Counted from the stretch's first letter, positions 1 through 10,403 are shown. The stretch: DNA of 64,000 nucleotides from Metamycoplasma arthritidis (GCF_900660715.1 NZ_LR215047.1:620001-684000), one strand, 5' to 3'. Made by a program: numbers and translations. Notes: generated by a model from the sequence alone, not told the origin.

Positions 1-812
1 TTGCCATTGTTTTTTTCGCTTTGGCTTGCTCAACCTTTTTTATTAGTGATATGAAATTTCAATTAATTAGCCTAAATAAAAAACATCGTGAAGTAGCAAA
101 AGCAAAAATGCTGGCGAAAAAAACAACTAATATTAAAGTCAAAATTAAAGTTGCTGAAAACTCAAAGAACAATGAAAACGACAATAATTTCGCAATTAGC
201 ATGCCACATGAACTTCATAGTAACGAATCAAGCAAATTAGCTAGCTTTTTACAAGAAAATGCAAGCGATTTAAAAGATTCATCTACCAATCTTGAGCAAG
301 ATCAATTAATTACTAATCAAGTTGTTCAAGAAAACAGTACCAATAGCGATAGTGGCATTCAAATTACTAACGAAAAATTCCATTCGGAAGAGCTTGTGTT
401 GAACAATAGTAATAATGCTATTACAAACAACTTGGATGACGATCCTTTTGACTACACCGAGGAAACTGATATTCTAGCAATTTCATCTAATTCTCAACAA
501 AAGCTTATTAAACAAATTCAATTTGAACAAGCCAAAGAAAGTGATGAGAACCTCCAAAAAACTGTCGAGAGTTATATTTCAAAATTTATTGACCCTACAG
601 AATTAAACAAATATCAAAGTGAAATTGACAATGTTGCTAATTTAGAAGAACAAGCCAAGGAACTTGAGAAAACTAAAACCTTTGAAATTACTATTGATTT
701 TGAAGAAAAAAAATCTAACGACATTGCTAAGAAAAACGTTGGTGAAAACGAAGAAAATAACAAAAAAACCAAGCGTTACAGCTTGATTGAAGACGAAGAA
801 TCGTTTTTCTAA
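1..812 (+). CDS. C-terminal part of a membrane-anchored acidic protein (5' end outside window)
   Basis: The open frame is already open at base 3, so this is a partial gene. The first readable residues (AIVFFALACSTFFIS) look like the end of a transmembrane helix. A short basic stretch follows (KKHREVAKAKMLAKK), then about 200 residues rich in Asn, Glu, Asp, Ser and Gln with little aromatic content. That suggests a membrane anchor with a long, probably disordered or coiled cytoplasmic tail, since the basic flank lies just after the helix. I recognise no domain. It converges on uvrC with about 40 bp between the two stop codons. A TTG or ATG inside the visible part is unlikely to be the true start because the hydrophobic stretch runs off the edge. 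Confidence 0.6.
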   Translation, partial: AIVFFALACSTFFISDMKFQLISLNKKHREVAKAKMLAKKTTNIKVKIKVAENSKNNENDNNFAISMPHELHSNESSKLASFLQENASDLKDSSTNLEQDQLITNQVVQENSTNSDSGIQITNEKFHSEELVLNNSNNAITNNLDDDPFDYTEETDILAISSNSQQKLIKQIQFEQAKESDENLQKTVESYISKFIDPTELNKYQSEIDNVANLEEQAKELEKTKTFEITIDFEEKKSNDIAKKNVGENEENNKKTKRYSLIEDEESFF

Positions 813-853
813 TAAAACTCTTTATACATGATGAAAATCAAAATTTTATAGCA

Positions 854-2539
854 TTAATTTAATTGTTCTTTGATTGCAAGGGCAATTTCTTTTTTTACAA
901 TCTTTTCAAGCTCTTCTAAGCTAGCATTGCGAATCTTTGTGTAACTGCCAAAATGTTCAATTAGTTTTGTTAATGTATGAGGGCCTAGCCCTTTGATTTT
1001 AAGTAGTTTCGAATTTAGCATATTTTTAGTGTTTTTACGATGGTAAGCTCATTTAGCAAACCGATCTACTTCTTGCTGCATGCGGCTCAAATAATGAAAA
1101 ACATCTAAATCGTTAACTACAATTTCTTTGCCTTCTTCATTGATGAGAGTTCTTGTTTCATGCTTATCGTTTTTTACTAAACCAAAAATGGGAATATTTA
1201 AATTTAAAGCATTTTGCGATTTGCGGATTGCTTTAATTTGAGCAATATCACCGTCAGCCAAAATTACATCAACGCCCTCGCTTCATTCTTTTAGATAATT
1301 AAGCGAAGTTTGCCGCATATACTCAACGTCAGCGTGACGAAAATTATCAATGAATAAATTAAAATAACGATATAGGTTTTTATTGGCTTCGCCATTTTCA
1401 AAACAAACACCGACGCCAATCGCCACGTCAGTTCCTTTAGAAAAGGAATTATCAAACAAAATAATTCTTCGGCAAGTCTTTTCTAAATAGTCACCTAGTT
1501 TGAGATGAGTCTTATATGCTTTATTTTTTTGTGATAAAAAATTCTCTAATTTTCTTTGCTGATCATTTTGGGCATTTTTATTAGCAAGATCAATCAACGA
1601 TAAATACATTTTGGTTTTAGCAAATACCATTATTTCTTTAACATCAAAATTAAAACTCGCAAATTTGTCATCTAAAACCACCTCATCGGGCAAAGGATTC
1701 TTTGAATAAAACTCATTTAAAAATTCATTAATAAAATTCTCTTTTGAGGTTTTGATATCTAAAGCGAATTCTTGTTGATTAATTAAAGTACCAGAGCGAT
1801 AGAAATTAACAAAAATTAACATAATTTCTTGTGATTCATAAAAACCAAAAACATCTATTGACTTCTGACTTTTAATAAAAGTTTGTTGTTCTTGTTTGTT
1901 GTAATCTAATAAATCCAAAATCGAACTATAAAAAGAAGAAACTTCAAATTGAAATACTTCATTAGTTTCTTTAATTTTTTGTTTTAAATTGTTACGAAAT
2001 TCAGGCCCGAATTTCATGATTTTTTTGGCTTCTTCAAATTTTGTTTTCCAATACTCTTGCGATGCATTCTTAATCAAAAGACCATCTTTAGCTAGAAGCA
2101 GGTGATTTAAATAACGAATTAGGGGTTTGAAGTTTTTATTGCTTGGTAGTGGGCCATAATAAATGCTATTTTTTTCTTTTTTATAATGATTTTGAATATC
2201 AATTTTAAAGCCGTTATTTTCTAATTTGACTCTAATATATGGAAAAGAGCTCCTAATTGGAAAAAGAACATTATAAAATGGGCGATATTGATCAATTAAC
2301 TTTCTTTCTAAAATAAAAGCTTCACGGTCACTTGTTACTATGAACGTGCTAAAAGAACCAATTTTTTCAAGCATTTTAGGAGTTTTATAAGAATTGAGCA
2401 TATTTTTATCAAAGTATTGGCTCATTCTTACTTGCAAGTTTTTTGCTTTACCAACATAAATTACATTGCCATCTTTATCTTTTCATAAATAAACCCCTGG
2501 CAAAGCAGGGACATTTTTAATTTCGCTTTTATCAATCAT
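854..2539 (-). CDS. uvrC: UvrC, excinuclease ABC subunit C
   Basis: 561 aa when TGA is read as Trp. UvrC makes both incisions around lesions bound by UvrA/UvrB in nucleotide excision repair. The N-terminus carries the GIY-YIG nuclease signature: GVYLW near residue 16, then VIYVGKAKNL. The C-terminal half has the RNase H-like endonuclease region, with ILFDNSFSKGTDVAIGVGV and later VILADGDIAQIKA, and it ends with a helix-hairpin-helix (KIKGLGPHTLTKLIEHFG). The length is slightly below the usual 590-610 aa. The ATG overlaps the stop codon of the upstream gene by one base (TAATG), so the two genes are translationally coupled. Confidence 0.95.
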
Positions 2540-3465
2540 TAAATTTTCTTTTGGCTATGAAAATCGATGAAGGCATTTAACATTAAATTGAAACGGTCTC
2601 ATGGATCAAGCTCAAATTCCTTTGTCAAAACTTCTAAACAATTTTCATAAAGCCCTACTTGGGTATCATCAATAGTTTTACTTATAGTGTGTGATAAAAA
2701 GTAATCAGGAGTTTTTTTATCAAAGAAGGTTAAATTTAATTCCGCTACGATTGGTTCAAGATTAACGCTCATTTTACTATCTTTATATAGCTGAGCAAAT
2801 TGAATAGCATTTAGATCAATTTTAGTAGCAAAAATTGTTATTGACAAGTAATGTTCTTTATTAAATTCAACTGCAGTAATGATTGTTGGTATTTTAATTC
2901 CCGCAGTACTAACATTACCCTCTTTATCATTAAGCATTGCACTAAAAGTTGCGTAAGGAAACCTTTGTTCATCAAAATATTTATATTCATCTTTGCTGCA
3001 TTTAAAAAGAAAGGCAAAGTCAAACAATGGGAAATTTTCGACCATTTTTTCATATCTTGCAAAAGCATTGATGTTATCTTGATTAGCACTTGGGTTTTGT
3101 AAATCTTGCATATCCTCAGGAAGAGCATAGTACTTACCAAACTCAAGCTTAGTATAAATAAAAACATTTTCAAGAATTTCATTAGTCTTTACTAATAAAA
3201 CATTGGCACGGAAACGGCCATATTGTGGAAAAAGTTTTCACCTGTCCAACATAAATAATTCGTCTCTAGTAACTTCAAAAACCGTTCCTTTGATTGAACT
3301 TGCTCGATCTTTTTTTACTAGAAGCATTTGTGAATCATCAACGCATTTAATAAAACCATTTAAGACTGCTTCGTGTTTTACTAAATCTTTTTTAAAAAGT
3401 TGTTCATAGAAAATTGGCAATTGTTCTTCGCCATAGCTGAACACATAAATTTTTTCATTTGTCAT
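2539..3465 (-). CDS. GGCT/AIG2-like protein with unknown C-terminal domain
   Basis: 308 aa with TGA as Trp. The first ~140 residues resemble the gamma-glutamylcyclotransferase/AIG2 fold: KIYVFSYGEEQLPIFYEQLF gives the N-terminal strand and Y-G turn, then GFIKCVDDSQMLLVKK, KGTVFEVTRDELFMLDRW and QYGRFRANVLL. In the family the segment after 'LD' usually holds an acidic residue; here it reads LDRWKLFPQYGR, so activity is doubtful. The remaining ~165 residues match nothing I know. The gene is directly upstream of and overlaps uvrC, and has its promoter in the region shared with the divergent SRP RNA. The fold assignment is by motif only. Confidence 0.6.
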
Positions 3466-3517
3466 GTTATTATAATTCCTTACAAGGTTATTTAAATTAT
3501 ATACTAGGTTCTTTTGT

Positions 3518-3523
3518 TATAAT
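3518..3523 (+). promoter_or_regulatory. -10 box of the SRP RNA gene
   Basis: A perfect TATAAT lies 7 bases before the predicted 5' end of the SRP RNA. No clear -35 hexamer is visible. Confidence 0.7.
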
Positions 3524-3529
3524 TAAATA

Positions 3530-3612
3530 GCCATTAGAATGATAACCTTGTAACCTGGTCAGGATAGAGATATAGCAGCCAAATCGAGAAGTGTCATGTC
3601 TGGTGGTTTTTT
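3530..3612 (+). ncRNA. ffs: Signal recognition particle RNA (4.5S/scRNA)
   Basis: The apical hairpin carries the hallmark SRP domain IV elements GGTCAGG and AGCAGCC flanking a short loop (positions about 3557-3580). The 5' segment starting CCATTAGA (3531) pairs with the 3' segment ending TCTGGTGG (3599-3606), and ATGATA pairs with TGTCAT one bulge further in, giving the expected single long helix of about 80 nt. A T run follows at 3607-3612 as terminator. The RNA binds Ffh and targets nascent membrane and secreted proteins. The ends are estimated from the pairing. Confidence 0.9.
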
Positions 3613-3629
3613 AAGTAAGGGGAGTTAAA

Positions 3630-4265
3630 ATGATTTGTTCAAGAGTACTAATGCCAGTTAATAATACTAATGACTATGATCTATTAATTTTATTGAGAAC
3701 TATTGAATTTACAATCTATTGTAAAACTAGCGACTTTTATCACGAAGGTGAAATACTTGGCAAAGAAATTGCAAGCGATTTAAGTGAATATGACAAAAAC
3801 ACTTTAGCAAATAAATATTTCGTGCCAAATGAATTTTATTTAACTCCTAACGCTTGCTTTGACAAATACAATTCAAACAATCTCAAATGAAATTATAACG
3901 ATGATGAAACTAACTACTACTCTAGCAAAATCATTTTAAACTTACTTAAAAAACTACACACCAATTTAGCTAAAGAAGACCTTAACTTTAGCTTTATTCT
4001 TTTCCAAGATGAAGGTGAATTCGCCAAACCTTTTTATATCTATTGTCATAATGATTTAGCAAAAACTGAATATGATAGATTAAAAGACCTTCACGCCGAT
4101 GATCGCTTTTTACTTTTTAACGCGACTAATGTAATAGAAAAAGAGTTGCCAAAAGCAAATAAAATGTTTTTAACTAAAAGCAGCTATTCTGATTATTTGG
4201 AAAATAAGCTAAATGCTAATGTACAACACGCAATTGATATAGTCGAACATAAACTTAAAAATTAG
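3630..4265 (+). CDS. Hypothetical protein downstream of ffs
   Basis: 211 aa with one TGA Trp codon. A strong ribosome binding site (AAGGGGAG) stands 6-8 bases before the ATG. The protein is soluble and acidic, with a hydrophobic N-terminal strand pattern (DLLILLRTIEFTIYC) and many Asn, Asp, Lys and Tyr residues. I see no signal peptide, membrane segment or known motif. It may be co-transcribed with ffs by readthrough, as only about 17 bases separate the RNA end from the start codon. It converges on the restriction endonuclease gene. Confidence 0.75.
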
Positions 4266-4331
4266 TTAGAAAACTCTTGAAAATTTATCATTGCAATCAA
4301 AAAATACAAAATAAAAATTTATTTTAAAAAC

Positions 4332-5495
4332 TTAACTATTGAGATCTTTGTTAATTTTTTCAAGTAAATCTGCATCTAAAACGGTTTTAGCATGCATTGA
4401 AATAGTCGCTTTTTTTTGTCTAACTTTTGAAATATTGAAGGTAACATATCCTTCATTAATATTGACGCTATCTATTGGTAAAAAATACAAGCTATTAATT
4501 TCATATCTCGTTGTTTTCAATTTACCTCTACCTCTTTTTTTATTTTTCGATTTGTATGGCAATTTAACATTTGTGCCTATAAATTCAGCACCCTCTTTAA
4601 AAAGAGTGTGTTTTAGATTTAACGGTGTAAAAACCTGATAATTATTTCTTCCCGCCATTCTAATCTCTGAACCTGAGGTATTTATATTTTTTAGAAGCTT
4701 ATCTGCTGGCAAGGCTACCATCTTGCTAGATTTTTGCAATAAGTATAAATCTAACTCTTTATTTTCAGAAGTAGAAAGAATTATCTCTTCCGCCTTTTTT
4801 TCATTTAATGGAAGTTTATAGTTTGAACCTACATGTTCAAAAACATTATGTTTCTTGTTAAATCCATCTATATACTCAATAAGGCCTGAAAATTGTTGCT
4901 TGATTTTTTTAGAAGCAATTAACTTCCCATCTTCTTTATAATCTAAATCATATTCACCCATTTTTGCGTTTGTATCTTTAATTTCCAATCTTATTCTAAA
5001 GCCGTCTTTAACAAAGATTCCATCTATTGAGTGGGGATCTCCATATTGTAGTAATGCCAAATTGCCTTTATCCTCATGGTAAATATATTTTGGATTTTGG
5101 CTTTCTAGCTTTCCTTCTTTATTTTTAATCAGGGAACTTAATAATTGTTGAGGAACCTCTCCACCTTCTTCCATATCAACAAAATTATTAAAATTTAAAA
5201 GTCTTGCAATGGTTTCCATAACAAAACATTCGTTTAACATAGCACTTCTAAGTGCTTTGCGTTCGTTAAATTGTTTTTTAAATTCCGCTTTTGCAGCTCT
5301 AGATTGATTTAATATATTTTTCAAGTGGTTTGGCATATCGCTAAAAAAGAGATCGAAATCATCATATAATTCAAAGTTTTTTTTGTAGAATTCGTCCAAA
5401 TCTTTTATATTTTTTTTAGAAGAAATTAGTGGGGTCAACCTACCTCTGTCGTATAGCTTGTTAAAGAAAAATTTTAATGTTTTATTTTTTTTCAT
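4332..5495 (-). CDS. Probable type II restriction endonuclease (PD-(D/E)xK type)
   Basis: 387 aa and, unlike the neighbours, contiguous without any TGA codon. It follows the DNA methyltransferase gene and overlaps it by 14 nt in another frame, the usual arrangement for a cognate nuclease. A PD-(D/E)xK-like active site can be read at Asp158 (HSIDGIF), Glu171 and Lys173 (RLEIKD). The N-terminal ~130 residues are helical and the C-terminal part is rich in Lys. It shows no family resemblance that would give a recognition sequence. The nuclease role rests on gene context and the D-x12-ExK pattern. Confidence 0.65.
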   Translation of the reverse strand: MKKNKTLKFFFNKLYDRGRLTPLISSKKNIKDLDEFYKKNFELYDDFDLFFSDMPNHLKNILNQSRAAKAEFKKQFNERKALRSAMLNECFVMETIARLLNFNNFVDMEEGGEVPQQLLSSLIKNKEGKLESQNPKYIYHEDKGNLALLQYGDPHSIDGIFVKDGFRIRLEIKDTNAKMGEYDLDYKEDGKLIASKKIKQQFSGLIEYIDGFNKKHNVFEHVGSNYKLPLNEKKAEEIILSTSENKELDLYLLQKSSKMVALPADKLLKNINTSGSEIRMAGRNNYQVFTPLNLKHTLFKEGAEFIGTNVKLPYKSKNKKRGRGKLKTTRYEINSLYFLPIDSVNINEGYVTFNISKVRQKKATISMHAKTVLDADLLEKINKDLNS

Positions 5496-7035
5496 GATTT
5501 ACCTCGTAATTTTTATGAAGTAATTGCATATCTTTTGCATACTTAGGAAATAAAAGTTCGTTAATTTTTTGTCTAAATTCTTCTGGAAATTTTATACTTT
5601 CTTGTCATTTTCCTGCATTGAGTTTATATGAAACATAATCAGATTCGCTTTTTATCATCGAAGAAACTATATTATCCAGTTCTATAATTTTTTCAAACAA
5701 TTTTTCATTATATGGAATGGAATATAATGTCCTTTTTGTGAACAAAATCCCCCCGTCAGAGAATCTTCATCACATGTATGCGTAGCTTGAATTTAGAAGC
5801 GAATACAATAGATCAAATGAGTTTTTGTTTTTAGCATAAATAGTAAAGTAACCACTTCTATTTAATGCTTTCTTACTTGCTACTATAAAATATCTTGCCG
5901 AAGTTGAAACATAAAGCTTATAATTATTGTTTTGTTTTGGGCGATCAAACTCTATGAGATCAGATAAATACTTGGGATTTTTTAGCTCGTGAACCATTGG
6001 TTCTAATTCTTTAAAAGCTTTAATTGGTTTATTCAAATTTTGAATGTTTGTGCCTAATTTACTCTTTAGGAAATTTAAATTAATAATTTCATTACGTTGA
6101 TCTGTTCTAAATCTAATTAAATGCGTCAATTTAAATCCTTTAGAATCTTTAATGTGTTTCAAAGAAGCAATTGAAGCTCTTACCCCATTTGCAGAGTTTG
6201 TATTAAATATTCCATGCTTTCTGCCGTTAAATAATGTTCCAGGAACATTATCGAACGAAAAAATTTCTCCGCAAAATTTTTCGGCAAGTTTGTTTCTAAG
6301 ATTCGAAAATTTAGCAGCCACCAAATATGATTGCGGTGAAACAACAACTGCATTTGCACAATAGTCAGTTATTTTATTTATAAATCCTGCATACAAATCT
6401 TTTGCTTGAATTAATATATCATCAACACTTCATGAACTTTTGAAATCTTTTATCACAGAATATGGGGGGTTAGTAATAACAGAAACACCTGCGGGTAGAG
6501 ATATTTTTTTATTAAGAAAATCTCCCAAAATGACATTTATAGATGAGGAAACATTAGCTCTTAGCAAAACATCAATTTTTTTCAAACATATTTTCAAAGC
6601 TAATTTATCTTCATCGTAAAGATATAATTTACCCTTTAGTATGAAATCTATTGGATCAACACCTTTTATTGCTTTCATCATATCTAATACTTCAATAATT
6701 AAATTACCAGTTCCGCATCCCACATCAGCAATGCTAGTAATTTCATTTTCTAATAGCAACTCTGCCATTACACGGCTAACGTCTTGTGGCGTATAATATT
6801 TACCCATATCTTTTTTTGCTATTTTATTCGAGTGAGCAAGACCTATTTCATACAATTCTCCAAGATTATGAAAACTTAGAAGCTTATTGAAACTTAGCTC
6901 TTCTATCGTTTTATCGGTTATAAATTCCAATATTTTGTTTCACGTTTTTGACAAACCTAATTCATTTATCATTGCTTTGTAAAAATCCAATGTAAAGTCT
7001 TCAAGACTAATTATGTAATCATTTTTTTTCTTCAT
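5482..7035 (-). CDS. Type II DNA adenine N6-methyltransferase (gamma-type motif order)
   Basis: 517 aa with TGA as Trp. Motif X-like GKYYTPQDVSRVMAELL comes first (about residues 75-91), then the SAM-binding motif I (ADVGCGTGNL), then catalytic motif IV NPPYSV (about residue 190). This X-I-IV order and NPPY mark a gamma-class adenine N6-methyltransferase. The C-terminal ~300 residues, with conserved-looking VVVSPQSYLVA and GIFNTNSANGVRASI, probably hold the target recognition domain. It methylates the host site to protect it from the nuclease encoded by the next, overlapping gene. The specificity cannot be read from the sequence. Confidence 0.85.
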
Positions 7036-7078
7036 AATTAATTTTCACTTTTCCCAAATTTAAATTACTCAGATCTAG

Positions 7079-7098
7079 TTAATTATTTAAATAATTAA
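7079..7098. promoter_or_regulatory. 20-bp perfect palindrome upstream of the R-M genes
   Basis: TTAATTATTTAAATAATTAA is identical to its reverse complement. It lies 44 bp before the methyltransferase ATG, where an operator controlling the R-M operon would be expected. No controller (C) protein is encoded beside it, so the methyltransferase itself could bind, or the palindrome could be an AT-rich chance event. Confidence 0.4.
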
Positions 7099-7335
7099 TT
7101 CTAATATGAATGATATCAAAAAAACTCACCCCACCAACAAAACGACAAAAGAATTTTAACCTTATAAAAATAACTTTAATATTTAAAAAGAATTATAAAA
7201 ATGTTATTAAAATTTGTTTTAATTTGCCAATAGAAACATCTCAAACTCAAAACTATATTCATTTTTTTAGGGATTTATAAGAATTTAATTAATGGTAAAA
7301 ACGTTCATTAATTTAAAAACTTTAATAAATAACAA

Positions 7336-7364
7336 AAAATGTCAAATCACAAATTTGACATTTT
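7336..7364 (-). terminator. Terminator hairpin after rpsD
   Basis: A perfect 12-bp stem (AAAATGTCAAAT with ATTTGACATTTT) closes a 5-base loop 20 bases after the rpsD stop codon. A-rich and T-rich flanks allow it to work in both directions. Confidence 0.8.
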
Positions 7365-7383
7365 CAATATTGCTCTAAAAAAA

Positions 7384-7986
7384 TTAACGTCTGTTGTAGT
7401 ATTCAACGATCAATGCTTCGTTAATATCTTTAGCAAATTCTTTTCTTTCTGGTAGTCGATTAAAGGTAACTTTAAAATCGGTTTTGGTTAGTCATGGACT
7501 AACAGTCATTGCTTCAACGGCATCTTTAACTTGTGGACTAGTTTGTAACGAAGGTTTCATTTCAATTACTGATCCTACTTTAATTACCATTGATGGAATG
7601 TTAGCTTTATGTCCATCTACTGTGAAATGACCATGGTTTACAAATTGACGAGCTTGTGCTCTAGTACGAGCGAAGCCTGCTCTAAAAACTAAATTATCTA
7701 ATCTTGATTCAATCATTTGAAGTAAAATAACCCCAGTAACACCTTGTTTTTTAGATGCGATTGAATATAAGTGTTTGAATTGACGTTCATTTAAACCATA
7801 CATGTATCTAACTTTTTGTTTTTCGTATAAGTGAAGTTGATAATCAGAAGGTTTTACTCTTCTAGCACCGTGTTGACCAGGTGCAGTGGTGCGTTTTTTA
7901 CCTTTAGTAAACTCTTTATTGTTTTCTAGTAAAGAAATTCCATAGCGTCTACTTTTCTTGAAAATTGATCCTAAAAATCTTGACAT
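7384..7986 (-). CDS. rpsD: Ribosomal protein uS4
   Basis: 200 aa, normal length for S4. [16 protein letters not shown] starts the protein, [13 protein letters not shown] is a strong S4 signature, and the S4 RNA-binding domain follows ([16 protein letters not shown], then [14 protein letters not shown]). One TGA Trp codon lies near the C-terminus. S4 nucleates assembly of the small ribosomal subunit. An AAAGGA ribosome binding site precedes the ATG. The gene is monocistronic, with its own promoter and terminator. The leader of about 110 nt is long enough for the S4 autoregulation known in Firmicutes, though I cannot identify the fold. Confidence 0.97.
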
Positions 7987-8101
7987 ATTTTTCCTTTCAT
8001 ATGCAAAGACTTACACATCTCTTTTATAGGGTTTTTATTCTAATGATTTCAGAACTTACAGCTTGCTTACTCTCAAATTTTTAAAACAAAATAAAAAACT
8101 T

Positions 8102-8130
8102 TATAAAATGATGATGTTGCTGTTTGTCAA
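8102..8130 (-). promoter_or_regulatory. rpsD promoter
   Basis: On the minus strand a perfect -35 TTGACA (8130-8125) is followed after exactly 17 bases by TTTATA (8107-8102). It is the only consensus -35 I found upstream of a gene here and fits a strongly expressed ribosomal protein gene. Confidence 0.75.
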
Positions 8131-8167
8131 TGCAAACTAATTTTACACAATTTTAGAAAATAAAAGC

Positions 8168-8194
8168 AAAAAGGTGGGCGTGGCCACCTTTTTT
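8168..8194. terminator. Bidirectional terminator hairpin
   Basis: AAGGTGG (8171-8177) pairs with CCACCTT (8184-8190). Flanking A and T runs give a U tract on either strand. It closes the gene-free region on its rpsD side and would stop minus-strand transcripts coming from the phosphohexomutase-like gene or from an RNA within the region. Confidence 0.75.
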
Positions 8195-8199
8195 AATCA

Positions 8200-8664
8200 T
8201 TATATTTAAAAATACGACTTAATAGAACTTTTATTTATATAGCATATATGTATTAGGGAAGGTCTCACAAATATGCTAAGAAGCGATATCAAGGCAAAAG
8301 GAGTTAGCCTTTAAAAAATAATAAAAACAGAAAGGAGGTAACAAAGTTTTTATTTATAACATTAACTTTTGGACGTTAGAAAACACAATTATGAATTATG
8401 AAACTTAACAACATTCAACTATCGCCAATCAAAAAAGGATAACAAAATTAAAGCGTCTGAGTAAATACCTTGATATCTTATAGAAAGGGAGTTAAAAAGT
8501 AATAAAAATAAAACGACATGCTAGTCTTAAATAGGGATAGTTTAAAACTAGTTTAATATTAGGGGTTGTGGAATTTTACTTCCACATTTCAAGTCTACTA
8601 TAAATAATACAAAAAAATAAAAACGCCAAAATTCCTAGTTTTTATTTTCTAAAAAATATAAAAA
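8200..8664. other. Gene-free region with long complementary arms (candidate structured RNA)
   Basis: Both strands are full of stops in every frame. Three perfect complementarities stand out: GATATCAAGG (8285-8294) with CCTTGATATC (8468-8477); AATAAAAAC (8320-8328) with GTTTTTATT (8346-8354) around a 17-base loop that contains AAAGGAGGT; and GTGGAA with TTCCAC around 8565-8585. Four Shine-Dalgarno-like purine stretches on the plus strand are not followed by start codons. I see no RNase P or tmRNA core motifs. Strand and ends are undetermined. Confidence 0.4.
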
Positions 8665-10296
8665 TTAGTCGTTTTCTTTGCCTGATTCTAAAATTATTGA
8701 AGATGTGCTTAATTCCGGATTAAACTTCACTGCCATGCCTTGACAGAATAATTTAAAGAATCGTTTTAATCGCTTAAAAAGATAATTCTTGGTACGTTCA
8801 ATCTCATGAACAAAAAACACTAATCTTGCAAGTTCTTTAGAAAACTTAATAATTAGTCATTCGTTTTCACCTAATACTAATTTGCATAGATATTTCTCTT
8901 TGTCGTTTTCAAGATTTCTTAAATCTTCAACATTAGTGATTGGCAAGTTAATAATATTGTCTTGAGCAAAGATCTTTGTTTCAAATGACTCTAAATTCTC
9001 AATTAAACATGGGTATGTAAACTTGTTAAAGTTAATAACACTAAGTCCTTGAGTAGCAATACTAAAAATATCCTCGATACTTTGGTTTTGAGTTTTGAAG
9101 TAATTTAACATATCTGAAAAAATTGACAGGCTAAGTACGGGATCGTATTCTAAAATGTTGTAATTAGAAAAATATATTTGTGAGTTTTCGTCAAAATACA
9201 GAGCATTTGCTAACTTTTTTTGTTCAACTAAGTTGTATATCGTTTTAACATCGTTAGCTATTTCGTATTTTTTAGCAATTTCGCTTATCAAGGTCGTGTT
9301 AGTGGCTTCGGAATTAATGAGAGCATGCGGCAAACGAAAATCTTCATTCATTGGGCCGTTTGTTTTAATAAAAGTTATATAGCAAGCAATTAAAAGATTG
9401 ATGTCAACTAATTTATAAGTGCCAAAAAGACATTTTTTATCCTTTTGATAAAAAGCCACTTTTTTATCGTCATTCGCAAACTTAACAATAAAATCAAGAT
9501 CTTTTTTAAAATAGGTAAGTTTTTGCGGAAATTCTTCTTTAGTTTTGTTTTTAATTAAACGGTACGAAATATCATTTCTGCCTAAAATTTTTTTAGTGAA
9601 GATATTGGTATTAATATTGGTAATTATTCCTAATTTTAGGAGTTTATTTCCTTCAATGTTGAAGTTAAACTTAACAATTTCATCAATGTATTCATTTAGC
9701 AATTTCTCATTGTCTAGCTTAATTGAAGTATCTAAAAATACTTCAATGTTTAAGGCATCAATTGTGTCATATTCTTTAGCAATATTTAACATTTGTTTAG
9801 CATTTAAATTATTGCCTTCACTATTAAAAAAACTAAGAGCAAACAATTGCCGACTATGTGAGTATTGCGATAAAAAAATCGCCCCAGTTAAAGTTTTAAT
9901 TTTTTGCATACTAAAAAGTAAAAACGGTTTAATAATGGCTATATCATTATCATATCTAATAACTTTAATTTGATTAGCATGCAAAACGCTAGTAATATAG
10001 TTTAAAAAAGCAATTGAATCGGGATTTTTTCTATCAGTAGCCACTAAAACAAAACGTTCTTGTAAATCAGGAGTGCTTTGATATAGCAAGTTAACATACG
10101 CTTGGCTTAGCAGCTTAATTGTCGCTTCATTAAAACTACTAAATCCTAGTCCGTTTCTAGCAATAAAACTATTGCGCAAAGTTTTAATTGGTTTAAAAAA
10201 GTTTTCATTAGTCCCTTGTTTGTCAAGTTTTTTTAATTTATTAAGTTGCTTCTTATTATCTTTAAAATAAGTAAATCATTGATTAATTGTTTTCAT
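8665..10296 (-). CDS. Degenerate phosphoglucomutase/phosphomannomutase-like protein
   Basis: 543 aa with TGA as Trp. The start region RNSFIARNGLGFSSFNEATIKLL follows the layout of alpha-D-phosphohexomutase domain 1, and segments such as RFVLVATDRKNPDSI and the spacing along the chain fit the family. The phosphoserine loop that should read TASHNP is replaced by FLSQYSHSRQLFALSFFNSEG. The metal-binding DPDxDR loop appears to be KFANDDKKVAFYQK. With both catalytic motifs lost, it is probably a pseudoenzyme with a binding or regulatory role, not a mutase. A TAAAAT about 10 bases before the ATG may be its -10 box. The assignment is by layout and moderately sure. Confidence 0.6.
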
Positions 10297-10367
10297 ATGT
10301 TATTAATTTTACAAAAAATCCAATGTTGAGGCAAGCAAAAAGACCATTAGCCCAAAAATGAACAATT

Positions 10368-10403
10368 TAAAACATGAACCTAGTTCAATTAAGTTCATGC
10401 TTT
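10368..10403 (-). terminator. Terminator after the ackA-ABC transporter run
   Basis: CATGAAC (10373-10379) pairs with GTTCATG (10393-10399). On the minus strand the stem is followed by TTTTAAATT. It lies about 25 bases after the stop codon of the second ABC gene. Confidence 0.65.

Larger units (their letters stand above)
7036..7383. other. Gene-free spacer between the R-M module and rpsD
   Basis: No open frame of useful length on either strand. It holds the 20-bp palindrome next to the methyltransferase gene and, at the far end, the rpsD terminator hairpin. The middle (about 7110-7330) is AT-rich and I see no other structure. Confidence 0.6.

Noticed and set aside
854..3465. Many apparent frameshifts and split genes, e.g. 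uvrC, dnaB and polC broken into pieces
   Set aside because: All breaks are in-frame TGA codons in conserved positions; read as Trp the genes are intact.
8200..8664. RNase P RNA, tmRNA or a riboswitch
   Set aside because: No conserved core motifs; nearest downstream gene on either strand has its own promoter or is separated by a terminator.
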